Below, one piece after another: positions 55,898 through 64,000 of a stretch of 64,000 bases of DNA (within the stretch, counting starts at the first letter, position 1; each line of letters begins with the position of its first letter). The stretch lies in contig NZ_GG698802.1 of assembly GCF_000161935.1 (NCBI RefSeq), forward strand, positions 1-64,000, given 5' to 3'. Source of the stretch: Limosilactobacillus coleohominis 101-4-CHN (GTDB taxonomy: Bacteria; Bacillota; Bacilli; Lactobacillales; Lactobacillaceae). Below the pieces are notes generated by a model that worked only from the letters and a program-made list of their open reading frames with translations, was not told the origin of the DNA and did no database searches. Made by a program: the position numbers and the translations under genes.

Positions 55898-57088
55898 ATG
55901 GCAGAAAAAGAACATTATGAACGTACTAAACCCCATGTTAACATTGGTACTATTGGCCACGTTGACCATGGGAAGACTACTTTAACGGCCGCTATCACTA
56001 AGGTATTGGCTGAAAAGGGTCTGGCTAAGCAAGAAAAGTTTGAAGATATTGATGCTGCGCCAGAAGAAAAGGAACGTGGTATCACTATCAACACAGCCCA
56101 CGTTGAATACGAAACTGAAAAGCGTCACTACGCTCACATCGATGCGCCAGGACACGCTGACTACGTTAAGAACATGATCACTGGGGCTGCACAAATGGAT
56201 GGTGCGATCTTGGTTGTTGCTGCGGATGATGGTCCTATGCCACAAACTCGTGAACACATTCTTCTTGCACGTCAAGTTGGTGTTGAATACATTGTTGTAT
56301 TCCTTAACAAGTGTGACCTTGTTGATGATGACGAATTAATCGACTTGGTTGAAATGGAAGTTCGTGACCTGTTGTCTGAATATGACTTCCCTGGTGATGA
56401 TATTCCTGTTGTTCGTGGTTCTGCTTTGAAGGCTCTTCAAGGTGACCCTGAACAAGAAAAGGTTATCCTTCACTTGATGGATGTTATTGATGATTACATT
56501 CCAACTCCAAAGCGTCCTACTGACAAGCCATTCATGATGCCTGTTGAAGACGTCTTCACTATTACTGGTCGTGGTACTGTTGCTTCTGGTCGTATTGACC
56601 GTGGTACTGTTAAGATCGGTGACGAAGTTGAAATCGTTGGTCTTAAAGACGATGTTCTTAAGTCAACTGTTACTGGTGTTGAAATGTTCCACAAGACTCT
56701 TGATCTTGGTGAAGCTGGGGACAACGTTGGTGTACTTCTTCGTGGTATTTCACACGACCAAGTTGAACGTGGTCAAGTATTGGCTGCTCCTGGTTCAATT
56801 CAAACTCACAAGAAGTTCAAGGGTGAGGTTTATGTTATGACCAAGGAAGAAGGGGGCCGTCACACGCCATTCTTCTCTGATTACCAACCACAATTCTACT
56901 TCCACACTACTGATGTTACTGGTAAGATTGAATTACCAGATGGTGTAGAAATGGTTATGCCTGGTGATAACGTAACATTCACTGTTGAATTACAAAAGCC
57001 AGTTGCCCTTGAAAAGGGTCTTAAGTTCACTATCCGTGAAGGTGGACACACTGTTGGTGCCGGTGTGGTATCAGAAGTGCTTGACTAA
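55898..57088 (+). CDS. tuf: Elongation factor Tu
   Basis: GTPase that carries aminoacyl-tRNA to the ribosome. 396 residues: G1 [43 protein letters not shown], and C-terminal domains II and III ([32 protein letters not shown]). Codon use is strongly biased (GGT, CGT, AAG), fitting very high expression. ATG 55898 has AGGAGG upstream; the frame open from 55841 is leader. Confidence 0.98.
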   Translation: MAEKEHYERTKPHVNIGTIGHVDHGKTTLTAAITKVLAEKGLAKQEKFEDIDAAPEEKERGITINTAHVEYETEKRHYAHIDAPGHADYVKNMITGAAQMDGAILVVAADDGPMPQTREHILLARQVGVEYIVVFLNKCDLVDDDELIDLVEMEVRDLLSEYDFPGDDIPVVRGSALKALQGDPEQEKVILHLMDVIDDYIPTPKRPTDKPFMMPVEDVFTITGRGTVASGRIDRGTVKIGDEVEIVGLKDDVLKSTVTGVEMFHKTLDLGEAGDNVGVLLRGISHDQVERGQVLAAPGSIQTHKKFKGEVYVMTKEEGGRHTPFFSDYQPQFYFHTTDVTGKIELPDGVEMVMPGDNVTFTVELQKPVALEKGLKFTIREGGHTVGAGVVSEVLD

Positions 57089-57102
57089 TTCAAGACAATT
57101 TC

Positions 57103-57135
57103 AAAAAGGATCTAGCAAAACTAGATCCTTTTTTT
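57103..57135 (+). terminator. tuf terminator
   Basis: 13-bp stem AAAAAGGATCTAG / CTAGATCCTTTTT with loop CAAAA. Confidence 0.95.
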
Positions 57136-57154
57136 GCTTTTAAACGAGGGTATA

Positions 57155-57715
57155 ATGGCAGAATTTGAAATTTCCCCGATTCGTGAAGGTCGTCCTGTGA
57201 AGATTATAGATGATAAAGAACGGGCTTGTTATGATCTACTAGACAAATTAAAAATCAAGTATCAACGGGTTGACTATAATTTCTATCCCACAACTGAAGT
57301 GGGTAAAGAGCTAATAACAGAAACACTGGGCACATTAGATATTAAAAATTTAGTTTTTAATGACAAACATCATCGTCACTATTATTTGGTTGTGATGCTA
57401 AAAAAACAGCGATTTGATCAAAAGGCCTTTCGCAATGCTTTTCACTTAGGAAAAATCACGATGAGCAGTGCTGATGATTTGAAAAATGTTTTGAATAGCC
57501 ATCCTGGAGCGATTAGTATTACCGAGCTGATGTATGATCAAGCAGGACAGGTAGGAGTTTATTTTCAAAGTGATGTTTTAGCTACAAAGTACTTTCGCTT
57601 TCATCCAAATGAAAATCATGCAACCCTCCGAATAAGTACCGAAGATCTAGTTCATAAATTAATGCCCGGTTTGCATCATGAGATTCACCGCTGGGAGTTT
57701 TCGGGTTGTGGTTGA
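57155..57715 (+). CDS. YbaK/ProX-type aminoacyl-tRNA deacylase
   Basis: 186 residues of the YbaK/EbsC-like fold: LDKLKIKYQRVDYNFYPTTE, LGTLDIKNLVFNDKHHRHYYLVVM, and HPGAISITELMYD. Relatives hydrolyse mischarged tRNA-Pro (Ala-tRNA-Pro or Cys-tRNA-Pro). ATG 57155 has GAGGG 4-5 nt upstream. It stands between tuf and tig, a frequent arrangement in lactobacilli. Confidence 0.85.
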   Translation: MAEFEISPIREGRPVKIIDDKERACYDLLDKLKIKYQRVDYNFYPTTEVGKELITETLGTLDIKNLVFNDKHHRHYYLVVMLKKQRFDQKAFRNAFHLGKITMSSADDLKNVLNSHPGAISITELMYDQAGQVGVYFQSDVLATKYFRFHPNENHATLRISTEDLVHKLMPGLHHEIHRWEFSGCG

Positions 57716-57806
57716 AATTACTGGTCTTCTACGGTAAAATTAGAAAGTATGATATTTGCTAACCATTGGGATTAGCTTTAATTAAGATGTTATTGGAGGA
57801 AATGAA

Positions 57807-59117
57807 ATGTCAGCAAAATGGGAACGCGATAGCGAAGCCAGCAAAGGGACATTAACGTTCGATATTGATGTAGAAACCATTCAAAAGGGAATTGATGATG
57901 CTTTTAAGAAGACACAAAAGCGGATTACTGTTCCTGGATTCCGGAAGGGCCATGTACCTCGGGCAATCTTCAACCAAATGTACGGCGAAGAATCATTATA
58001 TCAAGATGCTTTGAATGATGTTTTGCCAGATGCATATGAAGCAGCAATTAAGGAAACTGAAATCGAACCAGTTGATCAACCAGAAATCAGCATTGAAAGT
58101 ATGGAAAAGGGTGAACCTTGGACAATTAAGGCCGAAGTTGCCGTTAAGCCAGAAGTAAAGCTTGGTGATTACAAGGGTATGTCAGTACCAAAACAAGATA
58201 CTGAAGTATCTGATGCCGATGTTGATGCTGAATTGGAAAATAAACGTCAACAACAAGCTGAATTAGTACTTAAGGAAGATGAACCAGCTGCAAATGGTGA
58301 CACAGTCGTTATTGACTATGTTGGAACTGTTGATGGTGAAAAGTTTGATGGCGGGTCTGCTGATAACTATTCACTAGAACTTGGTTCAGGTTCCTTTATT
58401 CTTGGCTTTGAAGATCAATTAGTTGGTCACAAGGCTGATGAAGATGTTGATGTTAAAGTTACCTTCCCTGAAGATTACCATGCTAAGAACTTAGCAGGTA
58501 AAGAAGCAGTCTTCAACGTTAAGATTCAAGAAGTAAAGGAAAAGCAACTTCCTGAACTTGATGATGAATTTGCTAAGGATGTCGATGAAGATGTAGACAC
58601 TCTTGATGCATTAAAGGATAAGACGAAGAAGCAACTTCAAGAACAAAAGGAAGAAGCTGCTAAGTCAGCGATTGAAGATGCTGCAATTGAAGCAGCAGTT
58701 AAAAACGCTGAGATTGAAGACATTCCTCAAGCAATGCTTGATCAAGATACTGACCGTCAAGTTCAACAATACCTTGCCGGAATGCAACAACAAGGGATTA
58801 ACCCACAAATGTACTTCCAAATCACTGGTACTTCTCAAGATGATTTGAAGAAGCAATTTGCAAATGATGCTGATAAGCGGGTTAAGACAAACTTGGTCCT
58901 TGAAGCAATTGTTAAGGACGCTGACTTGAAAGCTTCTGACGATGACATCAAGAAAGAAATCAGCGATTTGGCTAAGCAATTTGGTATGGAAGAAGATGCC
59001 GTAGAAAAAAGCTTAACTAAAGACATGTTAGCTCATGATATTGAAATTAAGAAGGCAGTAGACTTAGTTGCCGATTTTGCTAAGCAAGATTTACCAGCTA
59101 AGGATGAAGAAAAGTAA
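57807..59117 (+). CDS. tig: Trigger factor
   Basis: Ribosome-bound chaperone with peptidyl-prolyl isomerase domain. 436 residues: ribosome-binding signature [19 protein letters not shown] (about 43-61), the FKBP-like domain ([17 protein letters not shown], about 165-250), and the helical C-terminal domain. TTGGAGG precedes the ATG. Confidence 0.97.
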   Translation: MSAKWERDSEASKGTLTFDIDVETIQKGIDDAFKKTQKRITVPGFRKGHVPRAIFNQMYGEESLYQDALNDVLPDAYEAAIKETEIEPVDQPEISIESMEKGEPWTIKAEVAVKPEVKLGDYKGMSVPKQDTEVSDADVDAELENKRQQQAELVLKEDEPAANGDTVVIDYVGTVDGEKFDGGSADNYSLELGSGSFILGFEDQLVGHKADEDVDVKVTFPEDYHAKNLAGKEAVFNVKIQEVKEKQLPELDDEFAKDVDEDVDTLDALKDKTKKQLQEQKEEAAKSAIEDAAIEAAVKNAEIEDIPQAMLDQDTDRQVQQYLAGMQQQGINPQMYFQITGTSQDDLKKQFANDADKRVKTNLVLEAIVKDADLKASDDDIKKEISDLAKQFGMEEDAVEKSLTKDMLAHDIEIKKAVDLVADFAKQDLPAKDEEK

Positions 59118-59145
59118 TTATTCATCACTGCAATCTGATTAAAGA

Positions 59146-59184
59146 AGGGAGTTGTAACAGTAATTATTGTTACACCCCTTTTTT
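59146..59184 (+). terminator. tig terminator
   Basis: Stem around TGTAACA / TGTTACA with outer AAGGG / CCCTT pairs, then a T-run. Confidence 0.8.
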
Positions 59185-59218
59185 ATGTATTAAGTAGGAT
59201 AAATTTGGAGGTTAGCGA

Positions 59219-60469
59219 ATGTTCGAAGATACGACAGAACAAAATATCCATTGTTCATTTTGCGGTAAATCTCAGGATGAAGTGAAGAAGATTGTAGCTG
59301 GACCTGGTGTATACATTTGTAATGAATGTGTGGAGCTATGTTCTGAGATTATTAAACAGGAGTTAGCAGAAGACAAGGTTAATAATGGTACGTTTAAGGT
59401 ACCAACTCCTGCGGAAATCATGAAGCAACTGGATGATTATGTTATTGGACAGGGGGAAGCTAAGAAGACCTTGTCCGTTGCAGTATATAATCACTATAAA
59501 CGGGTTAATGCCATGGTAACTGGTGACAACAATGATACAGAGCTGCAAAAGTCCAACATTGCAGTGATTGGACCGACTGGGTCTGGGAAGACTTACTTGG
59601 CACAATCATTAGCACGGATTTTAAATGTACCGTTTGCGATTGCTGATGCTACTACCCTGACAGAAGCTGGATATGTTGGTGAAGACGTTGAAAACATCAT
59701 TTTAAAGTTACTCCAGGCTGCAGATTATGACGTTGAGCGTGCTGAAAAGGGAATTATTTATATTGATGAAATTGATAAGATTGCGAAGAAGAGTGAAAAT
59801 GTTTCCATTACCCGAGACGTTTCTGGTGAAGGGGTTCAGCAAGCGTTACTGAAAATTCTTGAGGGGACGATTGCTAACGTTCCACCGCAGGGTGGTCGTA
59901 AACATCCACAACAAGAATTTATTCAAGTTGATACTAAGAATATTCTATTTATCGTGGGTGGAGCCTTCGATGGGATTGAGTCGATTGTTAAAGAACGACT
60001 TGGTGACAAGACCATTGGGTTTGGTACGGATTCCAAAGAAGCTGATCAAGTCAACGAAAAGAATATTTTGCAACATGTCATTCCTGAAGATCTACTTAAA
60101 TTTGGGCTAATCCCAGAATTTATTGGTCGATTGCCAGTAATGACAGCTCTTGAGAAGTTGGATGAAGATGATTTGGTTCGGATTTTAACGGAGCCAAAGA
60201 ATGCTTTAGTAAAACAATATCAAGAATTAATACGACTAGATGGCAGTAAGTTACGCTTTACAGATGGCGCACTACGAGAAATGGCTAAGTTAGCAATTGC
60301 CCGTAATACAGGAGCTCGTGGCCTGCGTTCCATTATTGAAGGGGTAATGCGAGATGTTATGTTTGACTTACCTAGTCGCCAAGACGTCAGCGAAGTAGTC
60401 ATCGATAAAAACTGTGTTGAGCACCATACTGAGCCACGGTATGTTTTAAAAGATGATCAAGCATCATAG
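59219..60469 (+). CDS. clpX: ATP-dependent Clp protease ATP-binding subunit ClpX
   Basis: AAA+ unfoldase for ClpP. 416 residues: N-terminal zinc-binding domain with two CxxC pairs ([19 protein letters not shown]), Walker [16 protein letters not shown], Walker [11 protein letters not shown], and sensor-2/IGF-containing C-terminal parts. GGAGG precedes the ATG. Next to tig, as in most bacteria. Confidence 0.98.
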   Translation: MFEDTTEQNIHCSFCGKSQDEVKKIVAGPGVYICNECVELCSEIIKQELAEDKVNNGTFKVPTPAEIMKQLDDYVIGQGEAKKTLSVAVYNHYKRVNAMVTGDNNDTELQKSNIAVIGPTGSGKTYLAQSLARILNVPFAIADATTLTEAGYVGEDVENIILKLLQAADYDVERAEKGIIYIDEIDKIAKKSENVSITRDVSGEGVQQALLKILEGTIANVPPQGGRKHPQQEFIQVDTKNILFIVGGAFDGIESIVKERLGDKTIGFGTDSKEADQVNEKNILQHVIPEDLLKFGLIPEFIGRLPVMTALEKLDEDDLVRILTEPKNALVKQYQELIRLDGSKLRFTDGALREMAKLAIARNTGARGLRSIIEGVMRDVMFDLPSRQDVSEVVIDKNCVEHHTEPRYVLKDDQAS

Positions 60470-60487
60470 AAAAGGTGAGGTTTCAGA

Positions 60488-61078
60488 ATGAATGTAAATC
60501 ATGTTGACTTAACCATCAGCGCGGTACATCCTGACCAATATCCAAGTACCGATTATCCAGAAATTGCATTGGTTGGTCGGTCTAATGTTGGTAAATCATC
60601 ATTAACTAATGCTTTGATTAATCGAAAAAACTTTGCGCATACTTCAAGTCAGCCTGGCAAAACCCAAACCTTAAATTTTTATAATGTCGAGGATAAACTG
60701 TATTTTGTTGATGTTCCAGGATATGGTTATGCTAAGGTTTCTAAAAAGCAGCGTGAAGAATTTGGTCAAATGATTGAAAATTACTTAACGCAACGGAGTC
60801 AGCTGCGCGGAGTGATTATGTTAGTTGATGGCCGGCATGCGCCAACAGCTGATGATGTGCAAATGTACCAATGGTTGGCTTATTATGAGCTTCCAATTTT
60901 AGTAGTCGCAACTAAAATTGACAAAGTCAAGCCAAGCCAATTTACGAGGGTTCAAAAGTTGGTTAAAGATAAACTTGAGTTTCAAGAGAAACAGCCACTC
61001 GTTCTTTTTTCGGCAATGTCGAAACGTGGCAAGGAAGATGTTTGGCGTTGGATTGAAGAACAAACGGGGGTAAGTTGA
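60488..61078 (+). CDS. engB: Ribosome-biogenesis GTPase YsxC/EngB
   Basis: Essential GTPase for 50S assembly. 196 residues: G1 LVGRSNVGKSSLTNAL, G2 TSSQPGKTQTLNFYN, G3 VDVPGYGYAKV, G4 TKIDK. Overlaps the next gene (TGATG). Confidence 0.97.
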   Translation: MNVNHVDLTISAVHPDQYPSTDYPEIALVGRSNVGKSSLTNALINRKNFAHTSSQPGKTQTLNFYNVEDKLYFVDVPGYGYAKVSKKQREEFGQMIENYLTQRSQLRGVIMLVDGRHAPTADDVQMYQWLAYYELPILVVATKIDKVKPSQFTRVQKLVKDKLEFQEKQPLVLFSAMSKRGKEDVWRWIEEQTGVS

Positions 61079-61377
61079 TGGAATTTAATGAATATCAAGA
61101 GGCAGCAAAACGGACTCTATATGGTAATGAGCAGGTTTTAACTAATTGTGCACTGGGACTCGCTGGTGAAACCGGTCAGGTAGTGGACTTAGTTAAGAAC
61201 TATACATTTAAAGGTAAATCACTAAATCGTGATGAATTGATTCATGAAATGGGGGATGTGCTCTGGTACTTATCACAAGTGGCAGAATGGGCAGATATTC
61301 CCTTTGATGAAGTTGCTAAAACGAATATCGAAACCCTAAATAAGCGGTATCCCCACGGTTTTATAATTGAAAACTAA
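61078..61377 (+). CDS. MazG-like nucleotide pyrophosphohydrolase
   Basis: 99 residues: MEFNEYQEAAKRTLYGNEQ, GLAGETGQVVDLVKNYTFKG, LIHEMGDVLWYLSQVAEWADI; the E-x-x-E-x(12-28)-E-x-x-D metal motif is largely present (one Glu is Gln). House-cleaning of non-canonical NTPs is the usual role. ATG 61078 overlaps the engB stop, with GGGGG before it. Confidence 0.88.
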   Translation: MEFNEYQEAAKRTLYGNEQVLTNCALGLAGETGQVVDLVKNYTFKGKSLNRDELIHEMGDVLWYLSQVAEWADIPFDEVAKTNIETLNKRYPHGFIIEN

Positions 61378-61385
61378 AGTTTCTG

Positions 61386-61413
61386 TTTGAAGCAAGCAAT
61401 AAAGTGGTATAAT
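61386..61413 (+). promoter_or_regulatory. Promoter of the surface-protein gene
   Basis: TTTGAA, 16-bp spacer, TATAAT with TGG before it (extended -10). Start is 36 bp downstream. Confidence 0.7.
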
Positions 61414-61448
61414 GTTTAAGGTAAGTTAAATTTAAAGGAGTAAAAATT

Positions 61449-62969
61449 ATGGTTAGCAACAATAATCGTGAATTAATTCAGAATCGAATGTCACAACGGT
61501 ATACTAAATGGGCACTGCGCCGGTTGACTGTTGGCGTTGCCTCAGTCACCATTACTACCGGATTTTTCTTTATGGCAGGGGGGGGTCTGACCACCCCGGT
61601 CACAGTTCATGCGGCAACTAATATTGATGAACAAGTCGCAGCTTCAGCTGATCATCAATCGACAACTAAGGAACTTGGTAAGAATGCAGATTTAAGTATC
61701 TTACCTGATAATATTAATTGGACATCCCCTCGGCATGATAAGCCGTTAAACGGGGGCAATGAAAATGACTTCAATAAAGGGGAAGATCAAAAACCAGGCG
61801 CCATTATTTATGATCCAATTCAACAACAAGGTGGCGATGGTTATAATGTCAAATTACCAACCAACAATGACCAGTTTGGGTACACAATTGATGGTAAGGT
61901 AGGAATTAGTAAGACTGGCGAAGCCATTAATGATGGAACTGGTACTTCTGGGATTATTAACCCCGACAATAAAGATAATATTATCTGGTTAGGTAAGTAT
62001 GGTGAACCAACCAGCGGGAATCTTAGTGATTATCTTGATATCATTGGTAATAAAAATGAGCTACCTAAGGGGACCAAATATGAGTATGTAGGTGGGTGGT
62101 TTAAGCCCCAGGGTAATGATAAATATCCATTCTTACATGTTCCTGCCCAAAAAGGAGAAGCGGGAGCTAAGTATTTTCACCCATTCAGTGGGCAAACATT
62201 CAGAGTGTACCGAGTCATTGATAAAATTACTTATCCTAATGGCAAAACTTTTTATATCCCTATTCGGATAGCTTTTGGTTCGGCTTGGAATTTAGGGATT
62301 CACAAAGATATTGCTGTAAAATCTGGTGAAAAATTGGAGATTACTCCAACTTGGGTAAGTAACGGGAATGTTAATGGACAAGATCAATTAAAGATGGTTA
62401 TTTACGATGCGGATGACCCACAAAACCAGAGCTTATATAACGCCTATGCTACGCCCAATCCATTAGCAACCTTTACGACGGAAAGTAATACTGGTAAGCA
62501 AACGTTTAAATTTGTTGTCCCAAAAGGGGTTGCAAAGTTAAGAGTGTCATTTTTGCCAGCTAACACTACTGTAAACCACACTGGATTAACTAATAACAAT
62601 GATATCCTGGTTTCTGGATTTACGGGGGTTGCAATTCATCAAGTTACTGATGCCGATAGACAAAATCCAGTTGGCAAACCAATTAATACAGAAGTTGGCA
62701 AAACGCCGGATCCTTCCAAGGGAATCAGTAATTTTCCTGATTTACCTGATGTGACCAAGTATTCTTGGAAAGAAGTACCAAGTATTACCGAGTCAGCGGT
62801 TAACGCGCCAACAAAGGCTACTAATACGCTGGCTGAAAATAATAACGTAACAAAACAAACTCTACCCCAAACAGGGAACATAAATGAACAGGGTACTGTT
62901 CTGTTAGGTGTAATTTCTGCCTTGCTAGCTCTATTTGGATTGGCAAAACGAAGAAAAATAAATCTTTAA
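61449..62969 (+). CDS. LPXTG-anchored surface protein with YSIRK-like signal
   Basis: 506 residues. N-terminal signal resembling the YSIRK-G/S type (RYTKWALRRLTVGVASVTIT), which directs secretion at the septum, with a likely signal-peptidase cut after VTVHAATN. A 400-residue domain, rich in Asn, Gly and aromatic residues, follows; I do not recognise it (IINPDNKDNIIWLGKYGEP, GGWFKPQGNDKYPFLHVPA). Then a Pro/Thr-rich stalk, and the sortase signal LPQTG, hydrophobic segment and RRKINL tail (472-506). No repeats. Likely an adhesin or binding protein on the cell wall. AAGGAG lies 9 nt before ATG. Confidence 0.9.
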   Translation: MVSNNNRELIQNRMSQRYTKWALRRLTVGVASVTITTGFFFMAGGGLTTPVTVHAATNIDEQVAASADHQSTTKELGKNADLSILPDNINWTSPRHDKPLNGGNENDFNKGEDQKPGAIIYDPIQQQGGDGYNVKLPTNNDQFGYTIDGKVGISKTGEAINDGTGTSGIINPDNKDNIIWLGKYGEPTSGNLSDYLDIIGNKNELPKGTKYEYVGGWFKPQGNDKYPFLHVPAQKGEAGAKYFHPFSGQTFRVYRVIDKITYPNGKTFYIPIRIAFGSAWNLGIHKDIAVKSGEKLEITPTWVSNGNVNGQDQLKMVIYDADDPQNQSLYNAYATPNPLATFTTESNTGKQTFKFVVPKGVAKLRVSFLPANTTVNHTGLTNNNDILVSGFTGVAIHQVTDADRQNPVGKPINTEVGKTPDPSKGISNFPDLPDVTKYSWKEVPSITESAVNAPTKATNTLAENNNVTKQTLPQTGNINEQGTVLLGVISALLALFGLAKRRKINL

Positions 62970-62987
62970 CGAGTGAATTGTTACAGG

Positions 62988-63030
62988 AAAGTCATGAATT
63001 ACCATTTCGGTAGTTTGTGGCTTTTTGTGG
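62988..63030 (+). terminator. Terminator of the surface-protein gene
   Basis: 16-bp stem (62988-63003 with 63009-63024; several G-U pairs) and a T-run. Confidence 0.8.
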
Positions 63031-63047
63031 CTATTCGTCAAGAAGTA

Positions 63048-63105
63048 GGCTCTATGATATTCAGTACTGATAGATGTTTTTTCATCTGTCGGTACTGTTT
63101 TTGTA
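63048..63105 (+). repeat. Remnant IS end or miniature element
   Basis: Begins GTAGGCTCTATG, like the IS end at 63106, and holds a 15-bp hairpin (63062-63076 with 63083-63097, loop TTTTTT) and a T-run (terminator-like). 58 bp later the proper IS end starts. Probably left from an older related element. Confidence 0.5.
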
Positions 63106-63143
63106 GGCTCTGTGTCAAATTCTGTTGATGCAAGCTAATAGAA

Positions 63144-63176
63144 CAGTATCAAGTTTTTAAACTTGGTACTGCTTTT
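63144..63176. terminator. Hairpin at the end of the transposase gene
   Basis: 13-bp stem CAGTATCAAGTTT / AAACTTGGTACTG. On the plus strand it is followed by CTTTTTT, which would stop transcription entering the element from the flank. Confidence 0.8.
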
Positions 63177-64000
63177 TTGTTCTCATCATTCGTAGATTAA
63201 TTCTTGCTAGTAAGTGATTGAAGTTGCTCAGACCGAAGGCCGTGCGTTGAATTTGCTTAATCATACGGTTAGTACCTTCTAGTGGACCATTAGACTGCTC
63301 ATTTTCTGCTGCGTTTAACACAATTTCGAGGTGTTTGCGTAAGGTTTTAATGACCGTAGCCATTGGCTTACTAAGTTGATCATAATGGTAACTAAAGAGG
63401 GTTTCAGCTAAGCGATCCTTATTTCGCTGCGCTAAGTAATTCATAACATCATGCATAACGACGTAGTCGTTATTTAGTTTTAAATCTAATGCCAGTCCTA
63501 AGCCAATTCGCTCTCCAGCTGTTACTTTTTGATGAATATGTCGATCATAATATTCTTTTGCATCAGAAAGCTGCTGGTCATTTTTAAGATATAAACGCCA
63601 AGAAAACTTGAGGAGCTTATACTCATGTGATTGATACTTGTAATGTTTCATCAACTGACTGCGGTATTGATTGAAGGCGCGGGTCATCATAGCAATGATA
63701 TGAAACTGATCGATGACGATTTTGGCATTGGGAAAGAGTTGGGAAACGATATCTTGATAATAACTGTTTAGATCCATCGTAATAGTTTCCACATTTTCCC
63801 GAGCGGATCGATCAACGCCTTCAAAATACCTAATAATTGATGATTTGAAGCGATTCGGTAAGATTTTAATAATTCGATGTGTATTACCGCCATCAATGCA
63901 GATAAAGTGCAGTTGATGATGAACCCCACGAAACTCATCAAAGGCTAAATGTTTCGGCAAACGGTCCGGAAAAACTGGATATAGTTCGCGATGATCATCC
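63157..64000 (-). CDS. ISL3-family transposase, C-terminal part
   Basis: The last 281 codons of a DDE transposase; the frame is open to the window edge (DDHRELYPVFPDRLPKHLA precedes a TTG that is not the true start). Motifs: first Asp in HLAFDEFRG, second in ETITMDLNSYYQ, Glu in NGPLEGTNRMIKQIQ, and the family-typical VIDQFHIIAMMTRAFNQYR. No interruption in the visible part, so it may be active. The N-terminal zinc-binding part lies outside. Confidence 0.92.
   Translation of the reverse strand, partial: DDHRELYPVFPDRLPKHLAFDEFRGVHHQLHFICIDGGNTHRIIKILPNRFKSSIIRYFEGVDRSARENVETITMDLNSYYQDIVSQLFPNAKIVIDQFHIIAMMTRAFNQYRSQLMKHYKYQSHEYKLLKFSWRLYLKNDQQLSDAKEYYDRHIHQKVTAGERIGLGLALDLKLNNDYVVMHDVMNYLAQRNKDRLAETLFSYHYDQLSKPMATVIKTLRKHLEIVLNAAENEQSNGPLEGTNRMIKQIQRTAFGLSNFNHLLARINLRMMRTKKQYQV

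Larger units (their letters stand above)
63106..64000 (-). mobile_element. ISL3-type insertion sequence, partial (runs off the window)
   Basis: Right-hand end begins GGCTCTGTGTCAAATTCTG, followed by a hairpin terminator (63144-63171) and the transposase gene on the minus strand. The other end is outside the window. Bases just outside this end (63098-63105, TTTTTGTA) would be the expected 8-bp target duplication. Confidence 0.8.

Overview
The window looks like a chromosomal core segment of a low-GC Gram-positive of the family Lactobacillaceae. A heterofermentative, Limosilactobacillus-like species is my best guess, but genus level is inference from protein resemblance and gene order only. The evidence is a Bacillus/Lactobacillus-type tRNA array, SD-rich starts with several TTG and GTG codons, a complete Firmicute division and cell-wall (dcw) cluster, a T-box ahead of ileS, an RNase J2 of the lactic-acid-bacterial type, DUF1831 and MacP-like genes, and an ISL3-type transposase. 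I see no prophage, CRISPR array, plasmid functions or origin. Nearly all of the window is housekeeping sequence. Accessory DNA is limited to the last 2.5 kb (an LPXTG surface protein and the insertion sequence).

Layout. 1-1735: 19 tRNA genes in one array, ending in a terminator; the tRNA-fMet/tRNA-Asp pair occurs twice as an exact 161-bp repeat. 1794-3092: a broken ABM-fold gene (minus strand) and mecA. 3165-6614: coiA, relQ, nadK and rluD as one operon. 6684-11678: pgl (minus), a broken rlmA, an attenuator-like leader with trmL, and ftsK. 11711-25782: a tiny DUF4044-like gene, a DUF3397-like gene, then mraZ-rsmH-ftsL-pbpX-mraY-murD-murG-divIB-ftsA-ftsZ-sepF-yggT-ylmH-divIVA. 25800-32314: T-box and ileS, a cold-shock protein, nudF-macP-mtnN-DUF1831, and mnmA. 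32441-37434: histidine phosphatase, TPR protein, recD2 and prs. 37483-40598: mostly minus strand, with an Spx-like gene, a lipid kinase, rpoY and def. 40722-48627: UPF0223, inositol phosphatase, typA, ftsW, ylbG, rsmD, coaD, ylbL, comEA and comEB. 48684-55715: comEC, holA, rpsT (minus), rpsO, rnjB and a TPR-like protein. 55898-61377: tuf, a YbaK-type deacylase, tig, clpX, engB and a MazG-like protein. 61449-64000: the surface protein and the partial ISL3 transposase.

How the genes fit together. The centre makes lipid II and the divisome (MurD, MraY, MurG, PBP2X, FtsL/DivIB, FtsA, FtsZ, SepF, DivIVA; FtsW lies 18 kb further on). MraZ probably controls this cluster through 10-bp repeats ahead of its own gene. 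Protein quality control is spread through the window (MecA, ClpX, trigger factor, Def). Natural-competence genes (coiA, comEA, comEB, comEC) are present, but comEA lacks a well-placed start codon and comEC has no start codon before its first membrane helix.

Most noteworthy: (a) two genes each interrupted by a single in-frame stop (ABM protein, rlmA); (b) a leader ahead of trmL with competing terminator and anti-terminator pairings, which fits the described 23S-methyl RNA motif; (c) a structured, unexplained 54.7-kb intergenic region; (d) signs of decay at the comEA and comEC starts, and a T-tract/CGT motif shared by coiA and comEA; (e) an mnmA locus with no cysteine desulfurase beside it; (f) an Spx without its CXXC and an RNase J2 without most of its metal ligands, with no RNase J1 next to rpoY; (g) two tandem IS ends beside the surface-protein gene. 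I did not find a clearly new multi-gene system.
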